A stretch of DNA of 64,000 nucleotides from DAOLCO01 sp964612555 (lineage in GTDB: Bacteria; Bdellovibrionota_C; UBA2361; SZUA-149; DAOLCO01): NCBI GenBank assembly GCA_964612555.1, contig CAZTBW010000001.1, positions 248,001-312,000 on the forward strand, given 5' to 3'. The translations under genes were made by a program, and so were the position numbers. Positions within the stretch are counted from its first letter, which is position 1. Each line of letters begins with the position of its first letter. Below, in pieces: positions 24,843 through 33,206 of this stretch. The notes under the pieces were generated by a model. The model was not told the origin of the DNA. It was given only the letters and a program-made list of their open reading frames with translations, and did no database searches.

Positions 24843-25220
24843 ATGAGTATTTGTATAGTCCTCGTCACTGCCCCTTCTGCCGGTGTGGCAAAAAAACTCG
24901 CCGAAGAGGCAGTTTCATCAAAACTTGCGGCTTGTGCATCCATCATTCCGGAAATTACCTCAGTATATTATTGGGATGAGAAAATTAACAAAGATGAAGA
25001 GTCCCAGATAATTTTTAAAACTGCCAAAAAATTAGTACCGGAACTTGAAAACTTCATCATAAAGAATCACCCCTACGAGTGCCCCGAGTTTATAGTTCTT
25101 GATTCATCGCACGTTGAGAAAAAATATGCTTCCTGGTTAGCTTCCTCCTTAGCTGACACTCTTACACCGGATAGCCCTGTTCCAGACATAAAAAAAGAAA
25201 GAAGTCCCCATAAGCCATGA
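24843..25220 (+). CDS. cutA: Divalent-cation tolerance protein CutA
   Basis: A 125-residue trimeric ferredoxin-like protein (CutA1 family), widely conserved and originally linked to copper tolerance, though its molecular role is unclear. Landmarks are the strand IVLVTAPSAGVAKKLAEEAVSSKLAACASIIPEITSVYYWD and HPYECPEFIVLDSSHVEKKYASWL. The C-terminal dozen residues are a charged extension. The stop overlaps the next ATG (ATGA), so it is coupled to the phosphatase gene. Confidence 0.92.
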   Translation: MSICIVLVTAPSAGVAKKLAEEAVSSKLAACASIIPEITSVYYWDEKINKDEESQIIFKTAKKLVPELENFIIKNHPYECPEFIVLDSSHVEKKYASWLASSLADTLTPDSPVPDIKKERSPHKP

Positions 25221-25795
25221 AGGAAATTATGAAAAAAGCAGTTTTTCTTGATAGAGACGGCACGATTAATTTCGACTCTGATCATGTGTTTGACCCTGAG
25301 AAACTTTTCCTACTCCCAGGTGCCGCTGATGCGATTAGCCTTGCAAGAAGCTCAGGCTACCTGATTGTTCTGGTAACAAATCAGTCCTGTATAGGAAGAG
25401 GCTATGCCACCTATCATCAGGTAAATGCCACCCATCAAAAACTTCGTCAGCTTCTTCTCAGTGAGTCACCCAGGACACTGATAGACTTGATACTGGTCGC
25501 CCCCGATCACCCCGACTCAGCCTCTCAAAGGAGAAAACCATCCCCGGGCATGTTACTGGAAGCTGCTGAAAACCTTAATCTTGACCTCAATCAGTGCTGG
25601 ATTATAGGAGATAAACCCAGTGACCCCCAGGCAGGTGAAGCAGCCGGTATTCCAAAAGATCAATGTCTCCTCCTTCACCCAAATCAGGTCTCTCCCCCCA
25701 AAGACAGCCCCAAAAACACGAACTATAAAATCTTCCCGAATATTCTGGAAGCAGTCAGTTATCTTACCGGAAACGACCCTGTCAAAAAGAAATGA
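25217..25795 (+). CDS. gmhB: HAD-family phosphatase, GmhB-like (heptose bisphosphate phosphatase)
   Basis: A 192-residue HAD phosphatase: FLDRDGTINFDSD supplies the catalytic DxD, LVTNQSCIGRGY the second motif, RRKPSPGML the Lys, and IIGDKPSDPQAG the acidic motif. This is the histidinol-phosphatase/GmhB subfamily; GmhB removes the 7-phosphate during LPS heptose synthesis, plausible in this LPS-producing cell. The zinc-binding cysteines of typical GmhB (a CxH...CxC cluster before RKP) are missing: the region reads VAPDHPDSASQRRKP. It may therefore be a zinc-free variant or have another sugar-phosphate substrate. ATG at 25217 overlaps the cutA stop; ATG 25229 is possible. Confidence 0.7.
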   Translation: MKEIMKKAVFLDRDGTINFDSDHVFDPEKLFLLPGAADAISLARSSGYLIVLVTNQSCIGRGYATYHQVNATHQKLRQLLLSESPRTLIDLILVAPDHPDSASQRRKPSPGMLLEAAENLNLDLNQCWIIGDKPSDPQAGEAAGIPKDQCLLLHPNQVSPPKDSPKNTNYKIFPNILEAVSYLTGNDPVKKK

Positions 25796-25807
25796 GAGAT
25801 ACCTGCT

Positions 25808-26233
25808 TTACTTGCTTATCTTTTCAAGCTGAATAAGCACTGCCTTTGAGTTTTCCTGAATATCAGTCAAGGAGCATGAATCCACTCTCAGAAAGGCAGG
25901 GTTACCACTTGCATAAACGATATAATCAATGCTTCTGTTAAACACCGTTCCACACTCATTCTCAGTCTCAGGTGTAAAGATTGTTATAATTTCAGGATTG
26001 GGAAGATGCCCTTTACCTTTATAAACCTTCATGGGCATAAAACGAACCAGATTAAATCCCGGGCGAAGAAACCCCGCCGACTTCACCTCAAGCACCTGCC
26101 CCAGAAATACAACATCGTGCTTGCCAAACTCCTGATCAACACTCCCCTTTGGCTGACACTTACAGGCATAGAGATCAGAAGAAAAACAGATAATAGACAA
26201 AAATAGTATGGTTAGAATATATCTTCCGTTCAT
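25808..26233 (-). CDS. Exported NTR/TIMP-like small protein
   Basis: About 141 residues with a signal peptide (start ATG 26233, MNGRYILTILFLSIICFSS). The mature N terminus begins YACKCQPKG and continues DVVFLGQVLEVKS, the pattern of bacterial netrin/TIMP-like domains (N-terminal Cys-x-Cys at the edge of an OB-like barrel). Two further Cys (NECGTVF and VDSCSL) can form disulphides. Function of bacterial members is unknown; protease inhibition by analogy to TIMPs is only a suggestion. It converges on the GmhB-like gene with 12 bp between stops. Confidence 0.6.
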   Translation of the reverse strand: MNGRYILTILFLSIICFSSDLYACKCQPKGSVDQEFGKHDVVFLGQVLEVKSAGFLRPGFNLVRFMPMKVYKGKGHLPNPEIITIFTPETENECGTVFNRSIDYIVYASGNPAFLRVDSCSLTDIQENSKAVLIQLEKISK

Positions 26234-26331
26234 ATAAATCCTGCTATTTAGGGGAAAATCCATATTACCCCTAGTAATAACAAACTTATGAACATATAAA
26301 AACTATAAAACACAGTCCCGATAAAAGACCA

Positions 26332-27921
26332 ATGTCACTCTCAGATCAAAAAAAACTTCCCCTGAAATTATATATATGTAGCTGGGCACACGGCATTGGT
26401 GGGGGTGCTGCCCGTATGGAAGCGTATTATATGAGATACTTCGACAGGGAGAAAATCTTTCCCAGACTTATCAGCCTGGTTCCGAGAAATACCAGAGACC
26501 CCCAATATGACAACTCGGTAGAGTACATCAGCTTACCTCAGGAAAATATGTTCGGACATCTTGCAGATATCCTGAAAGACGCCGACATTGTACAATTTCA
26601 GGGTAGTTTCGACCCTCTGGTTTGTGAGGCTGCTGCAATTGCAGGAGTGCCCCTTGTGGTTGAGGTACTTCACAATATTGAACGGGGCGGACTCTTCAGG
26701 GAAATTGATATCAGCATATGCGTCTCTCAGGCAGTTCAGAACGCACAGGATGCAAAAACACCATCCACCGTAATCCAAAACGGCATTGATACCGACGAAT
26801 TTTCCTTTCCCAAAGAAAGAAAACGCAGCGAAGACAAGAAAGACAAGATCATATTCCTTCAGGTTGCAAACAGAAGTAAACTTCAGGTTCATCTTGACGA
26901 AATCGCCCCCGCTCTAAGTGCCCGCTTTCCAAATCTCGAGTTCTGGATTGCGGGACGTGAACAGGAATATCAATCAAGAGATAACATACATTTTTTTGGT
27001 GTAGTTGATCATATAGAGGAACTATATCAGGCAGCAGATTATCTGGTATTCTTTTCACCAAACGAACCCTTCGGTCTTGCCGCCATTGAAGCAATGTCAT
27101 CAGGGTGCATCCCACTTGTATCAAAAAATACCGCTTTCTCTGATATCATCACAGAGGGATATGACGGACATTTTCTTGACCCTTCCGACAATGAATCAGC
27201 AATCAAACTTATCAGTACCCTCATCACCTCCCACCATTCTGAAAAAACCCTGCACACAAGAACACAGGCACGAAAAACGGTAGAGAAAAAATTTTCCATA
27301 CATGCCTGTATTAAAAAATATGAGGAACTTTATTTTACCGAATACGAAAAAGTTCTAAAAAAAACCAATCCATCCGGAAAAGATATTTCCAAAAACTCTT
27401 TCAAAGAGGATTTTCCCAGCGGTAATGCTATAGTCGGGGAAGCCGTCTATGTATTCCATTCAAAAAACTACCCCCTTGTATATCAAACCCTGGAAAAAAT
27501 TGTTAAAAACAATCGCATCATCAATCACCCGGTATGTCAGGAAACAGTGCTTGACCTCTTCCAGTTCGCTTATTTAAACAATCAGCTTGAGTGTGCTGTC
27601 AGTTTCATTTCTTACATCATCAACACTCACCCTGACATTAAAAACACTGCTTTTGAGAAATGGTTTTCAGTACTGTCCCAAAAAGAAAACAATAAAGAAG
27701 GCACTACCGATCTACTGATCAGATTTGAATCACAGCTTCTAGCTTCCGGCATTACGGAAAAAGAACTCGCGGTTCAATACCTGGAACTGCTCCTGACACG
27801 GGGATTAATATCTCAGGCACTACTGTTTCTTGAAAAAGCCGTTATTGCATCCAGAGATAACCTCTCACTATCAACATACTACACAAGCTGGCACAACAAA
27901 CTGCAACAACTACCAGTCTAG
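26332..27921 (+). CDS. Family 4-like glycosyltransferase with helical C-terminal extension
   Basis: A 529-residue cytoplasmic protein. Residues 1-335 form a GT-B glycosyltransferase: an N-terminal Gly-rich loop (SWAHGIGGGAARMEAY), VIQNGIDTDEF, and the C-terminal nucleotide-sugar signature NEPFGLAAIEAMSSGCIPLVSKNTAFSDII with the EX7E-type spacing. The last 190 residues are helical, TPR-like by appearance, and not part of the core fold. The acceptor is unknown, but LPS or glycoprotein modification is plausible. The 3' end overlaps the convergent deoxyhypusine-synthase-like gene by 12 bp. Confidence 0.8.
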   Translation: MSLSDQKKLPLKLYICSWAHGIGGGAARMEAYYMRYFDREKIFPRLISLVPRNTRDPQYDNSVEYISLPQENMFGHLADILKDADIVQFQGSFDPLVCEAAAIAGVPLVVEVLHNIERGGLFREIDISICVSQAVQNAQDAKTPSTVIQNGIDTDEFSFPKERKRSEDKKDKIIFLQVANRSKLQVHLDEIAPALSARFPNLEFWIAGREQEYQSRDNIHFFGVVDHIEELYQAADYLVFFSPNEPFGLAAIEAMSSGCIPLVSKNTAFSDIITEGYDGHFLDPSDNESAIKLISTLITSHHSEKTLHTRTQARKTVEKKFSIHACIKKYEELYFTEYEKVLKKTNPSGKDISKNSFKEDFPSGNAIVGEAVYVFHSKNYPLVYQTLEKIVKNNRIINHPVCQETVLDLFQFAYLNNQLECAVSFISYIINTHPDIKNTAFEKWFSVLSQKENNKEGTTDLLIRFESQLLASGITEKELAVQYLELLLTRGLISQALLFLEKAVIASRDNLSLSTYYTSWHNKLQQLPV

Positions 27922-28881
27922 AACAATTGCAAACATCAACGGAGCAACAATCGTTGCATCAGACTCAATAACAAATTTTGGAGTATCCACTTCAAGTTTT
28001 TCCCAGGTAATCTTCTCATTAGGGACGGCACCACTGTATGAACCATATGAAGTAGTACTATCAGATATCTGGCAGAAATACGCCCAGCAAGGACATGATT
28101 CATCCTCCATATCCTGACGTATCAGAGGAACAACACATATCGGGAAATCCCCTGCGATACCACCTCCGATCTGAAAGAAACCGATTGGGGAACTTGCGCT
28201 CGTCTCCCGGTACCAGTCAATAAGCTCCGACATATACTCTGTACCAGAGCGCACCACAGAAAAAGAACTCACATTTCCTTTCCTGACCTGCCCAACAAAC
28301 ATATTTCCAAGAGTAGAATCTTCCCAGCCGGGAACAAAAATAGGCAGGTTCTTTTCACAGGCAGCAACAAGCCAAGAGTTCTTCACGTCAATTTCATACT
28401 CGTGTGAAAGTTTGCCAGAACGAATCAGTGCGTAGAAATACTCATGCGGAAATTTTCGCTGCTGTGAAGAGTCCGCTTCCTGCCACAAATCAAGAAGCGC
28501 ACTCTCTATTTTTCTCATCGCTTCATGTTCCGGGATACAGGTATCAGTAACCCTGTTAAGTCCACGTTCAAGGAGTGCCACCTCATCCTCCGGGGAGAGA
28601 TCACGGTAATTCGGTACCCTCTCATAAGAATTATGAGCCACCAGATTAAACACATCCTCTTCAAGATTTGCGCCGGTGCAGGTAATTGCATGAACTTTTC
28701 CCTGACGTATCATTTCTGCAAGACTCAGTCCAAGCTCAGCCGTACTCATAGCACCGGCAAGAGTAACCATCATCGAACCCTTATTTTCAATATGAGACGA
28801 ATACGCCTCAGCAGCAGAAATAAGAGTTGCCGCATTAAAGTGTCTGTAGTGATGTTTTAAAAAAGAGCTGACTGAACCCAT
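27910..28881 (-). CDS. Deoxyhypusine synthase-like protein (probable homospermidine-type aminobutyltransferase)
   Basis: A 323-residue member of the bacterial deoxyhypusine-synthase family. NAD-binding segments GAMSTAELGLSLAEMIRQ and TCTGANLEEDVFNLVAH, the glycine block IGFFQIGGGIAGDFPICVV and the C-terminal SGAVPNEKITWEKLEVDTPKFVIESDATIVAPL are clear. The WxK in TWEKL aligns with the catalytic lysine of eukaryotic deoxyhypusine synthase. Bacteria lack eIF5A, and such proteins have been shown or proposed to make homospermidine from spermidine or putrescine. The reaction here is inferred. Start ATG 28881. Confidence 0.85.
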   Translation of the reverse strand: MGSVSSFLKHHYRHFNAATLISAAEAYSSHIENKGSMMVTLAGAMSTAELGLSLAEMIRQGKVHAITCTGANLEEDVFNLVAHNSYERVPNYRDLSPEDEVALLERGLNRVTDTCIPEHEAMRKIESALLDLWQEADSSQQRKFPHEYFYALIRSGKLSHEYEIDVKNSWLVAACEKNLPIFVPGWEDSTLGNMFVGQVRKGNVSSFSVVRSGTEYMSELIDWYRETSASSPIGFFQIGGGIAGDFPICVVPLIRQDMEDESCPCWAYFCQISDSTTSYGSYSGAVPNEKITWEKLEVDTPKFVIESDATIVAPLMFAIVLDW

Positions 28882-28962
28882 GTCTTGTCTATCCCAAGTT
28901 AATTTTTAAAGCCCGAGTTCTATCAATAGAAGTAGGTAAAATCAAGCCACGCAAAAACAACC

Positions 28963-28990
28963 GTAGGGGTAGGGCTTGCCCCTACCCGCA
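28963..28990. repeat. GTAGGGGT-type palindromic repeat (single)
   Basis: GGGTAGGG (28967-28974) and CCCTACCC (28980-28987) form an 8-bp perfect stem with a 5-nt loop, starting GTAGGGG. It lies between lptE and the upstream deoxyhypusine-like gene. It is a half-unit relative of the 101-bp elements at 29617 and 54103. Confidence 0.7.
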
Positions 28991-29014
28991 TAAATCCAGA
29001 AACTCCATGATTCA

Positions 29015-29605
29015 TTAAAAATCAGAAGCAACCGCATCCAGATAAAGCTTTCTTGCAGCTTCATCCAGCAGCCCCTCCAGCGTCTCTGCTGCCTGACCCC
29101 TAGCAACCTCTCTCTGGGTCAAGGTTCCAAGTGCCCCGGGGGCGAGGTTACCGGTTGCAAAGGAAGAGCTTGAAGTTACCACGTTTGAGGAAACAGTACC
29201 GAAGGATTCTGAAATAAGCAGAGAAGGGTTACGATACAGGATTTGTCCATTTCTCTTTCTAAGTTCAGCATAAACCATAAGGTTCAAAGACTGCTCAACC
29301 TGAATATTCGTACGACCCTGTACATCCCTGTTTTCAGTTTCGATACTCAGGATTTTGGTTATAAACTCAGCATCCGCACTCTCTCCACTATCAACAACCT
29401 TCACAACTCCATAGCGTTCAAAACGAGATCTCAATTTCTCTGAAAAACGAGGACCCAGACCGGGTAAGGTAGTATTATTCTCAGAAGTTCTGATTGAAAC
29501 AGATTTTACATCAGGAGGTAGAATAGACCCACTGCCTTGCAGGCGGTACCCACAGGACGCTAATGAAACAAAAAACAGGACAAATAAACAGCGTAATAAT
29601 ATCAT
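29015..29605 (-). CDS. lptE: LPS-assembly lipoprotein LptE
   Basis: About 196 residues. ATG 29605 gives the lipoprotein signal MILLRCLFVLFFVSLASC with lipobox LASC, directly followed by GYRLQGSGSILPPDVKSVSIRTSENNT, the conserved LptE N terminus; LptE plugs the LptD barrel that inserts LPS in the outer membrane. The frame stays open upstream to 29704, but those residues (GQGQALPLQ) are the translated palindromic repeat element and not part of the protein. It is divergent from leuS, which often neighbours lptE in other bacteria. Confidence 0.85.
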   Translation of the reverse strand: MILLRCLFVLFFVSLASCGYRLQGSGSILPPDVKSVSIRTSENNTTLPGLGPRFSEKLRSRFERYGVVKVVDSGESADAEFITKILSIETENRDVQGRTNIQVEQSLNLMVYAELRKRNGQILYRNPSLLISESFGTVSSNVVTSSSSFATGNLAPGALGTLTQREVARGQAAETLEGLLDEAARKLYLDAVASDF

Positions 29606-29616
29606 AGACAAAAACT

Positions 29617-29717
29617 GTAGGGGCAGGGCTTGCCCCTGCCCGAGTAAATCATCATAAAATCGAATAATCACGGTATTATGACAGAACACAGCGGGCAGCC
29701 GCAAGGGCTGCCCCTAC
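29617..29717. repeat. 101-bp twin-palindrome element, copy A
   Basis: Bounded by GTAGGGGC and GCCCCTAC. A first hairpin (GGGCAGGGCTTGCCCCTGCCC) and a second hairpin (GGGCAGCCGCAAGGGCTGCCC) flank an AT-rich centre of about 50 bp. It aligns along its full 101 bp with the copy at 54103-54203; the last 35 bp are identical. Looks like a REP-doublet or MITE-type mobile repeat. Confidence 0.85.
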
Positions 29718-29742
29718 AGAATTAGCCACCAGTTTAGATTAA

Positions 29743-29770
29743 TTGCGTAATTTATACTTGATACTATAAT
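29743..29770 (+). promoter_or_regulatory. Putative sigma-70 promoter of leuS
   Basis: TTGCGT (29743-29748) and TATAAT (29765-29770) are 16 nt apart. The -10 is a perfect match; the -35 is weak. Predicted transcription start is about 40 nt before the leuS TTG. Confidence 0.5.
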
Positions 29771-29818
29771 ACTATTACCACCTAAATCTTTACTAATTCA
29801 CTGCAAATAGGATATGCC

Positions 29819-32290
29819 TTGAATACTCACTCCCACTCATACAAACCCCAATCTATTGAACCAAAATGGCAGGACTACTGGCTGCGTAACAAAACCTTCA
29901 AGGTAGAAGCAGAGCCTTCCAAGCCCAAGTACTACATCCTTGATATGTTCCCATATCCTTCCGGTGCCGGGCTTCATGTCGGTCACCCGGAGGGCTACAC
30001 CGCCACTGATATTGTCGCTCGATTTAAAAGGATGAATGGTTTTAATGTACTCCATCCTATGGGCTGGGATGCTTTTGGACTTCCTGCCGAACAATATGCA
30101 CTGCAAACCGGTACTCACCCGGCAGTAACAACAAGAAAAAATATAGAAACCTTCAAGAGACAGATTCAGGAACTTGGGTTTTCCTATGACTGGGATCGTG
30201 AAGTTGCCACCTGTGATGAGAGCTACTATCGCTGGACTCAATGGATTTTTAGAAAACTCCATGAAAAGGGTCTTGCCTACATGGACACCGTACCTGTGAA
30301 CTGGTGTCCTGCTCTGGGTACCGTACTTGCCAACGAGGAAGTAATTGATGGTAAAAGTGAACGAGGGGGACATGACGTTATAAGAAAACCCATGCGTCAG
30401 TGGATGCTGAAAATCACTTCATACGCCGAGAGCCTTCTTGAGAGCCTTGATGAACTTGACTGGGCTCCCCATGTACTGGAAATGCAAAGAAACTGGATTG
30501 GAAAAAGTGAGGGAGCCCTCATCAAATTTAAAATCCAGAACCCTTCAACCAAAGAGGCTGCTGATGGTTTAGCCTTTGAAGTCTTCACCACCCGTCCCGA
30601 TACTCTCTTTGGAGCAACCTATGCAGTGCTCGCTCCGGAACACCCTCTGGTATATACCATCCTGAGTGATGGAGAGAGAAAGAAAGTTGAAGAGTATGTT
30701 GAGTCTGCAAAAAACAAGAGTGACCGCCAGAGACAGGAAGAGGCTACAAAAAAAACCGGTATCTTCACAGGCGCCTATGCACTGCATCCGCTTACCAATG
30801 CCCCCCTCCCGATCTATGTGGCAGATTATGTACTGATCACTTACGGCACAGGCGCCATCATGGCAGTCCCCGGGCATGATCAGCGAGACTGGGAATTCGC
30901 AAAAAAGTATGAACTGCCAATCATTGAAGTGGTAAAGGGCGGCTCTGTTGATAAAGAAGCATATGACGGTGACGGTCTTCACTGCAATTCATCTTTTCTG
31001 GATGGACTGAATATTCAGGACGCAAAAGAAAAAATGCTTTCCTATCTCGAAGAACATAAACTTGGAACAAGAAAAGTACAGTACAAACTTCGGGACTGGC
31101 TCTTTAGCAGACAAAGATACTGGGGAGAACCTTTCCCGATCGTTCATACAGAAGACGGTCCTCAACTACTCCCTGAAGAGGAGCTTCCCGTAGTACTACC
31201 CGAAATAGAAAAATACCAACCCACCGAACAAGGCGACCCACCCCTTGCAAATGCAAAAGAATGGCTTGAGTACCGGGATATCACTTCAGGAAAACCCGCT
31301 ACAAGAGAAACAAACACCATGCCTCAGTGGGCAGGCAGCTGCTGGTATTATCTCAGGTTCATTGACCCAATGAATGAAAAGGCACCCTGGGACAAGGAAA
31401 AAGAAAATTACTGGATGCCGGTTGATCTCTATGTCGGGGGGGTGGAACATGCGGTGCTCCACCTTTTATACGCAAGGTTCTGGCACCACGTTTTATATGA
31501 TCTGGGGCTTGTCTCAACTAAAGAACCTTTTAAAAAGCTGGTAAACCAGGGAATGATTCTGGGCGAAGATGGTCAAAAAATGTCCAAATCAAGAGGCAAT
31601 GTCATCAATCCCGATGACCTGATTCGTGAATATGGAGCAGACACGCTGCGTACCTACGAAATGTTCATGGGACCACTGGAACAGGTAAAACCCTGGAACA
31701 CAAAATCAGTAGGAGGAGTGTATCGTTTTCTTAATCGGGTCTGGAATCTTGTAATTGATTCTGAAACAGGTACAGTTTCTTCACGCTTTGTTGAGGACTC
31801 AACTTTTCCCCAAGGGTCTCTCGAAATAGAAAAGCACCTTCATCGTCTCATCAAAAAAGTTGGTGAAGACATTGAATCAATGAAATTCAACACCGCCATT
31901 GCCGCCTTGATGAGTTTCATAAACGAAGCCTACGAGTGTGAAAAAATACCTCTCAGGGTAATAAAAACATTCATTCTCTTGTTAAGTCCTTTCGCTCCTC
32001 ACATCAGTGAAGAGTTATGGGAAAAAACAGGGGGTACCAAAACCCTTGCATATGAACCATGGCCTCAGTACGACCCCAAACTTGCAGTCCGTGACGAAGT
32101 TACTATTGCCGTTCAGGTAAACGGGAAATTGCGTGCTACCCTGGAAGTCCACAGCAGTATTTCCAAGGAAGAACTTCTTGAAAAAGCAAAAGAAATACCG
32201 AAAATTCAGGAATACCTTTCTCAGGGCTCTCTTAAAAAGGAAATAGTGGTACCATCCCGTTTAGTGAATTTCGTTATAGCAGATAAATAA
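29819..32290 (+). CDS. leuS: Leucine--tRNA ligase
   Basis: An 823-residue class Ia synthetase. HIGH motif in FPYPSGAGLHVGHPEGY, an editing (CP1) domain with TTRPDTLFGATYAVLAPEHPLV and GTGAIMAVPGHDQRDWEFA, KMSKS loop in KMSKSRGNVINPDDLI, and the C-terminal tRNA-binding domain (VQVNGKLRATLEV) are all intact. The start is TTG at 29819, with AGGA 7 bases upstream. An ATG at 29814 is out of frame and ends after two codons (ATG CCT TGA), overlapping the true start. It diverges from lptE and is followed after 5 bp by the phosphoesterase gene. Confidence 0.96.
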   Translation: MNTHSHSYKPQSIEPKWQDYWLRNKTFKVEAEPSKPKYYILDMFPYPSGAGLHVGHPEGYTATDIVARFKRMNGFNVLHPMGWDAFGLPAEQYALQTGTHPAVTTRKNIETFKRQIQELGFSYDWDREVATCDESYYRWTQWIFRKLHEKGLAYMDTVPVNWCPALGTVLANEEVIDGKSERGGHDVIRKPMRQWMLKITSYAESLLESLDELDWAPHVLEMQRNWIGKSEGALIKFKIQNPSTKEAADGLAFEVFTTRPDTLFGATYAVLAPEHPLVYTILSDGERKKVEEYVESAKNKSDRQRQEEATKKTGIFTGAYALHPLTNAPLPIYVADYVLITYGTGAIMAVPGHDQRDWEFAKKYELPIIEVVKGGSVDKEAYDGDGLHCNSSFLDGLNIQDAKEKMLSYLEEHKLGTRKVQYKLRDWLFSRQRYWGEPFPIVHTEDGPQLLPEEELPVVLPEIEKYQPTEQGDPPLANAKEWLEYRDITSGKPATRETNTMPQWAGSCWYYLRFIDPMNEKAPWDKEKENYWMPVDLYVGGVEHAVLHLLYARFWHHVLYDLGLVSTKEPFKKLVNQGMILGEDGQKMSKSRGNVINPDDLIREYGADTLRTYEMFMGPLEQVKPWNTKSVGGVYRFLNRVWNLVIDSETGTVSSRFVEDSTFPQGSLEIEKHLHRLIKKVGEDIESMKFNTAIAALMSFINEAYECEKIPLRVIKTFILLLSPFAPHISEELWEKTGGTKTLAYEPWPQYDPKLAVRDEVTIAVQVNGKLRATLEVHSSISKEELLEKAKEIPKIQEYLSQGSLKKEIVVPSRLVNFVIADK

Positions 32291-32295
32291 GTTTC

Positions 32296-33177
32296 ATGTC
32301 GGATTTCCACATCAGTGTTTCCAGTAAAAAGATTTCCGGCTTCAGACATAGCGAAATCCTGATTCGAGGTAGAGAAATCCCCTCCCCGCTTGATAATTTC
32401 TGCATGGTGCAACTCTCCGACCCTCATCTTGGAGTCTACACAAGCCCCGAAGTGATTCGAAAATCTGTCAATATCTGTAACACACTCTCGCCCGATCTTG
32501 TCTTACTCACCGGGGATTATATACACCTGGGAAGACAGGAAGTCCGCACCCTGATGCATAAAGCACTGGGTCCCGCTGTTTCAAAATATACACAGTACCG
32601 AAGACTCGCAAGACATACCACTCACGAACTTTCCAGACTCTTTCAGGAACTCAAACCCAAAGAAGGCATCATCGGGATATGGGGTAACCACGACTACCTG
32701 GAAGGAAAGCGAACCCTTAAAAGATTTCTTCCCCAAAACATTATCTGGCTCGAAAATCAAACTGTTGACCTTACCATAAAAGGTTCCACCATCAGAATAT
32801 CAGGCATAGATGACTATCGCTTCGGCACTCCTGATATAAAAAAAACAATCACTACAACATTAGAAAACAAACAGCTCACTCACCCCCCGGCTTTCAAACT
32901 CTTCCTCTCTCACAACCCAGACACCATCTTACTACCCGACAATGAGCTCCTCCACTCATACAACCTCATCCTCTGTGGACATACTCACGGAGGACAAATC
33001 TGTCTCCCGGGTTCAATCCCCATAAAAACCCAAACCAAACAGAGAAAAATACTAAAAGGACTAAAAAATTTCGAAAAAGCCCCGGTCTACGTCTCCAGCG
33101 GCATCGGATGCAGTGGCTTACCTCTACGCCTATTCTGCCCACCTGAAATAGTTTCAGTGCGGCTTATTTGTGAATAG
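32296..33177 (+). CDS. Metallophosphoesterase (YaeI/YkuE-like)
   Basis: A 293-residue calcineurin-like phosphoesterase. Metal-binding motifs are in order: QLSDPHLG, LLTGDYIHLG, IWGNHDYLEG, LFLSHNPD and LCGHTHGGQICLP. This set matches the YaeI/YkuE group, some members of which hydrolyse UDP-2,3-diacylglucosamine or act as phosphodiesterases near the membrane. There is no signal peptide. The gene starts 5 bp after leuS. The substrate is undetermined. Confidence 0.88.
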   Translation: MSDFHISVSSKKISGFRHSEILIRGREIPSPLDNFCMVQLSDPHLGVYTSPEVIRKSVNICNTLSPDLVLLTGDYIHLGRQEVRTLMHKALGPAVSKYTQYRRLARHTTHELSRLFQELKPKEGIIGIWGNHDYLEGKRTLKRFLPQNIIWLENQTVDLTIKGSTIRISGIDDYRFGTPDIKKTITTTLENKQLTHPPAFKLFLSHNPDTILLPDNELLHSYNLILCGHTHGGQICLPGSIPIKTQTKQRKILKGLKNFEKAPVYVSSGIGCSGLPLRLFCPPEIVSVRLICE

Positions 33178-33206
33178 ACGGTTTATTTTAAATAGAAAAC
33201 AAGGTT

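Noticed and set aside
29606..29704. Extension of the lptE reading frame to 29704
   Set aside because: Those codons are the translated palindromic repeat; the lipoprotein signal peptide starts at 29605.
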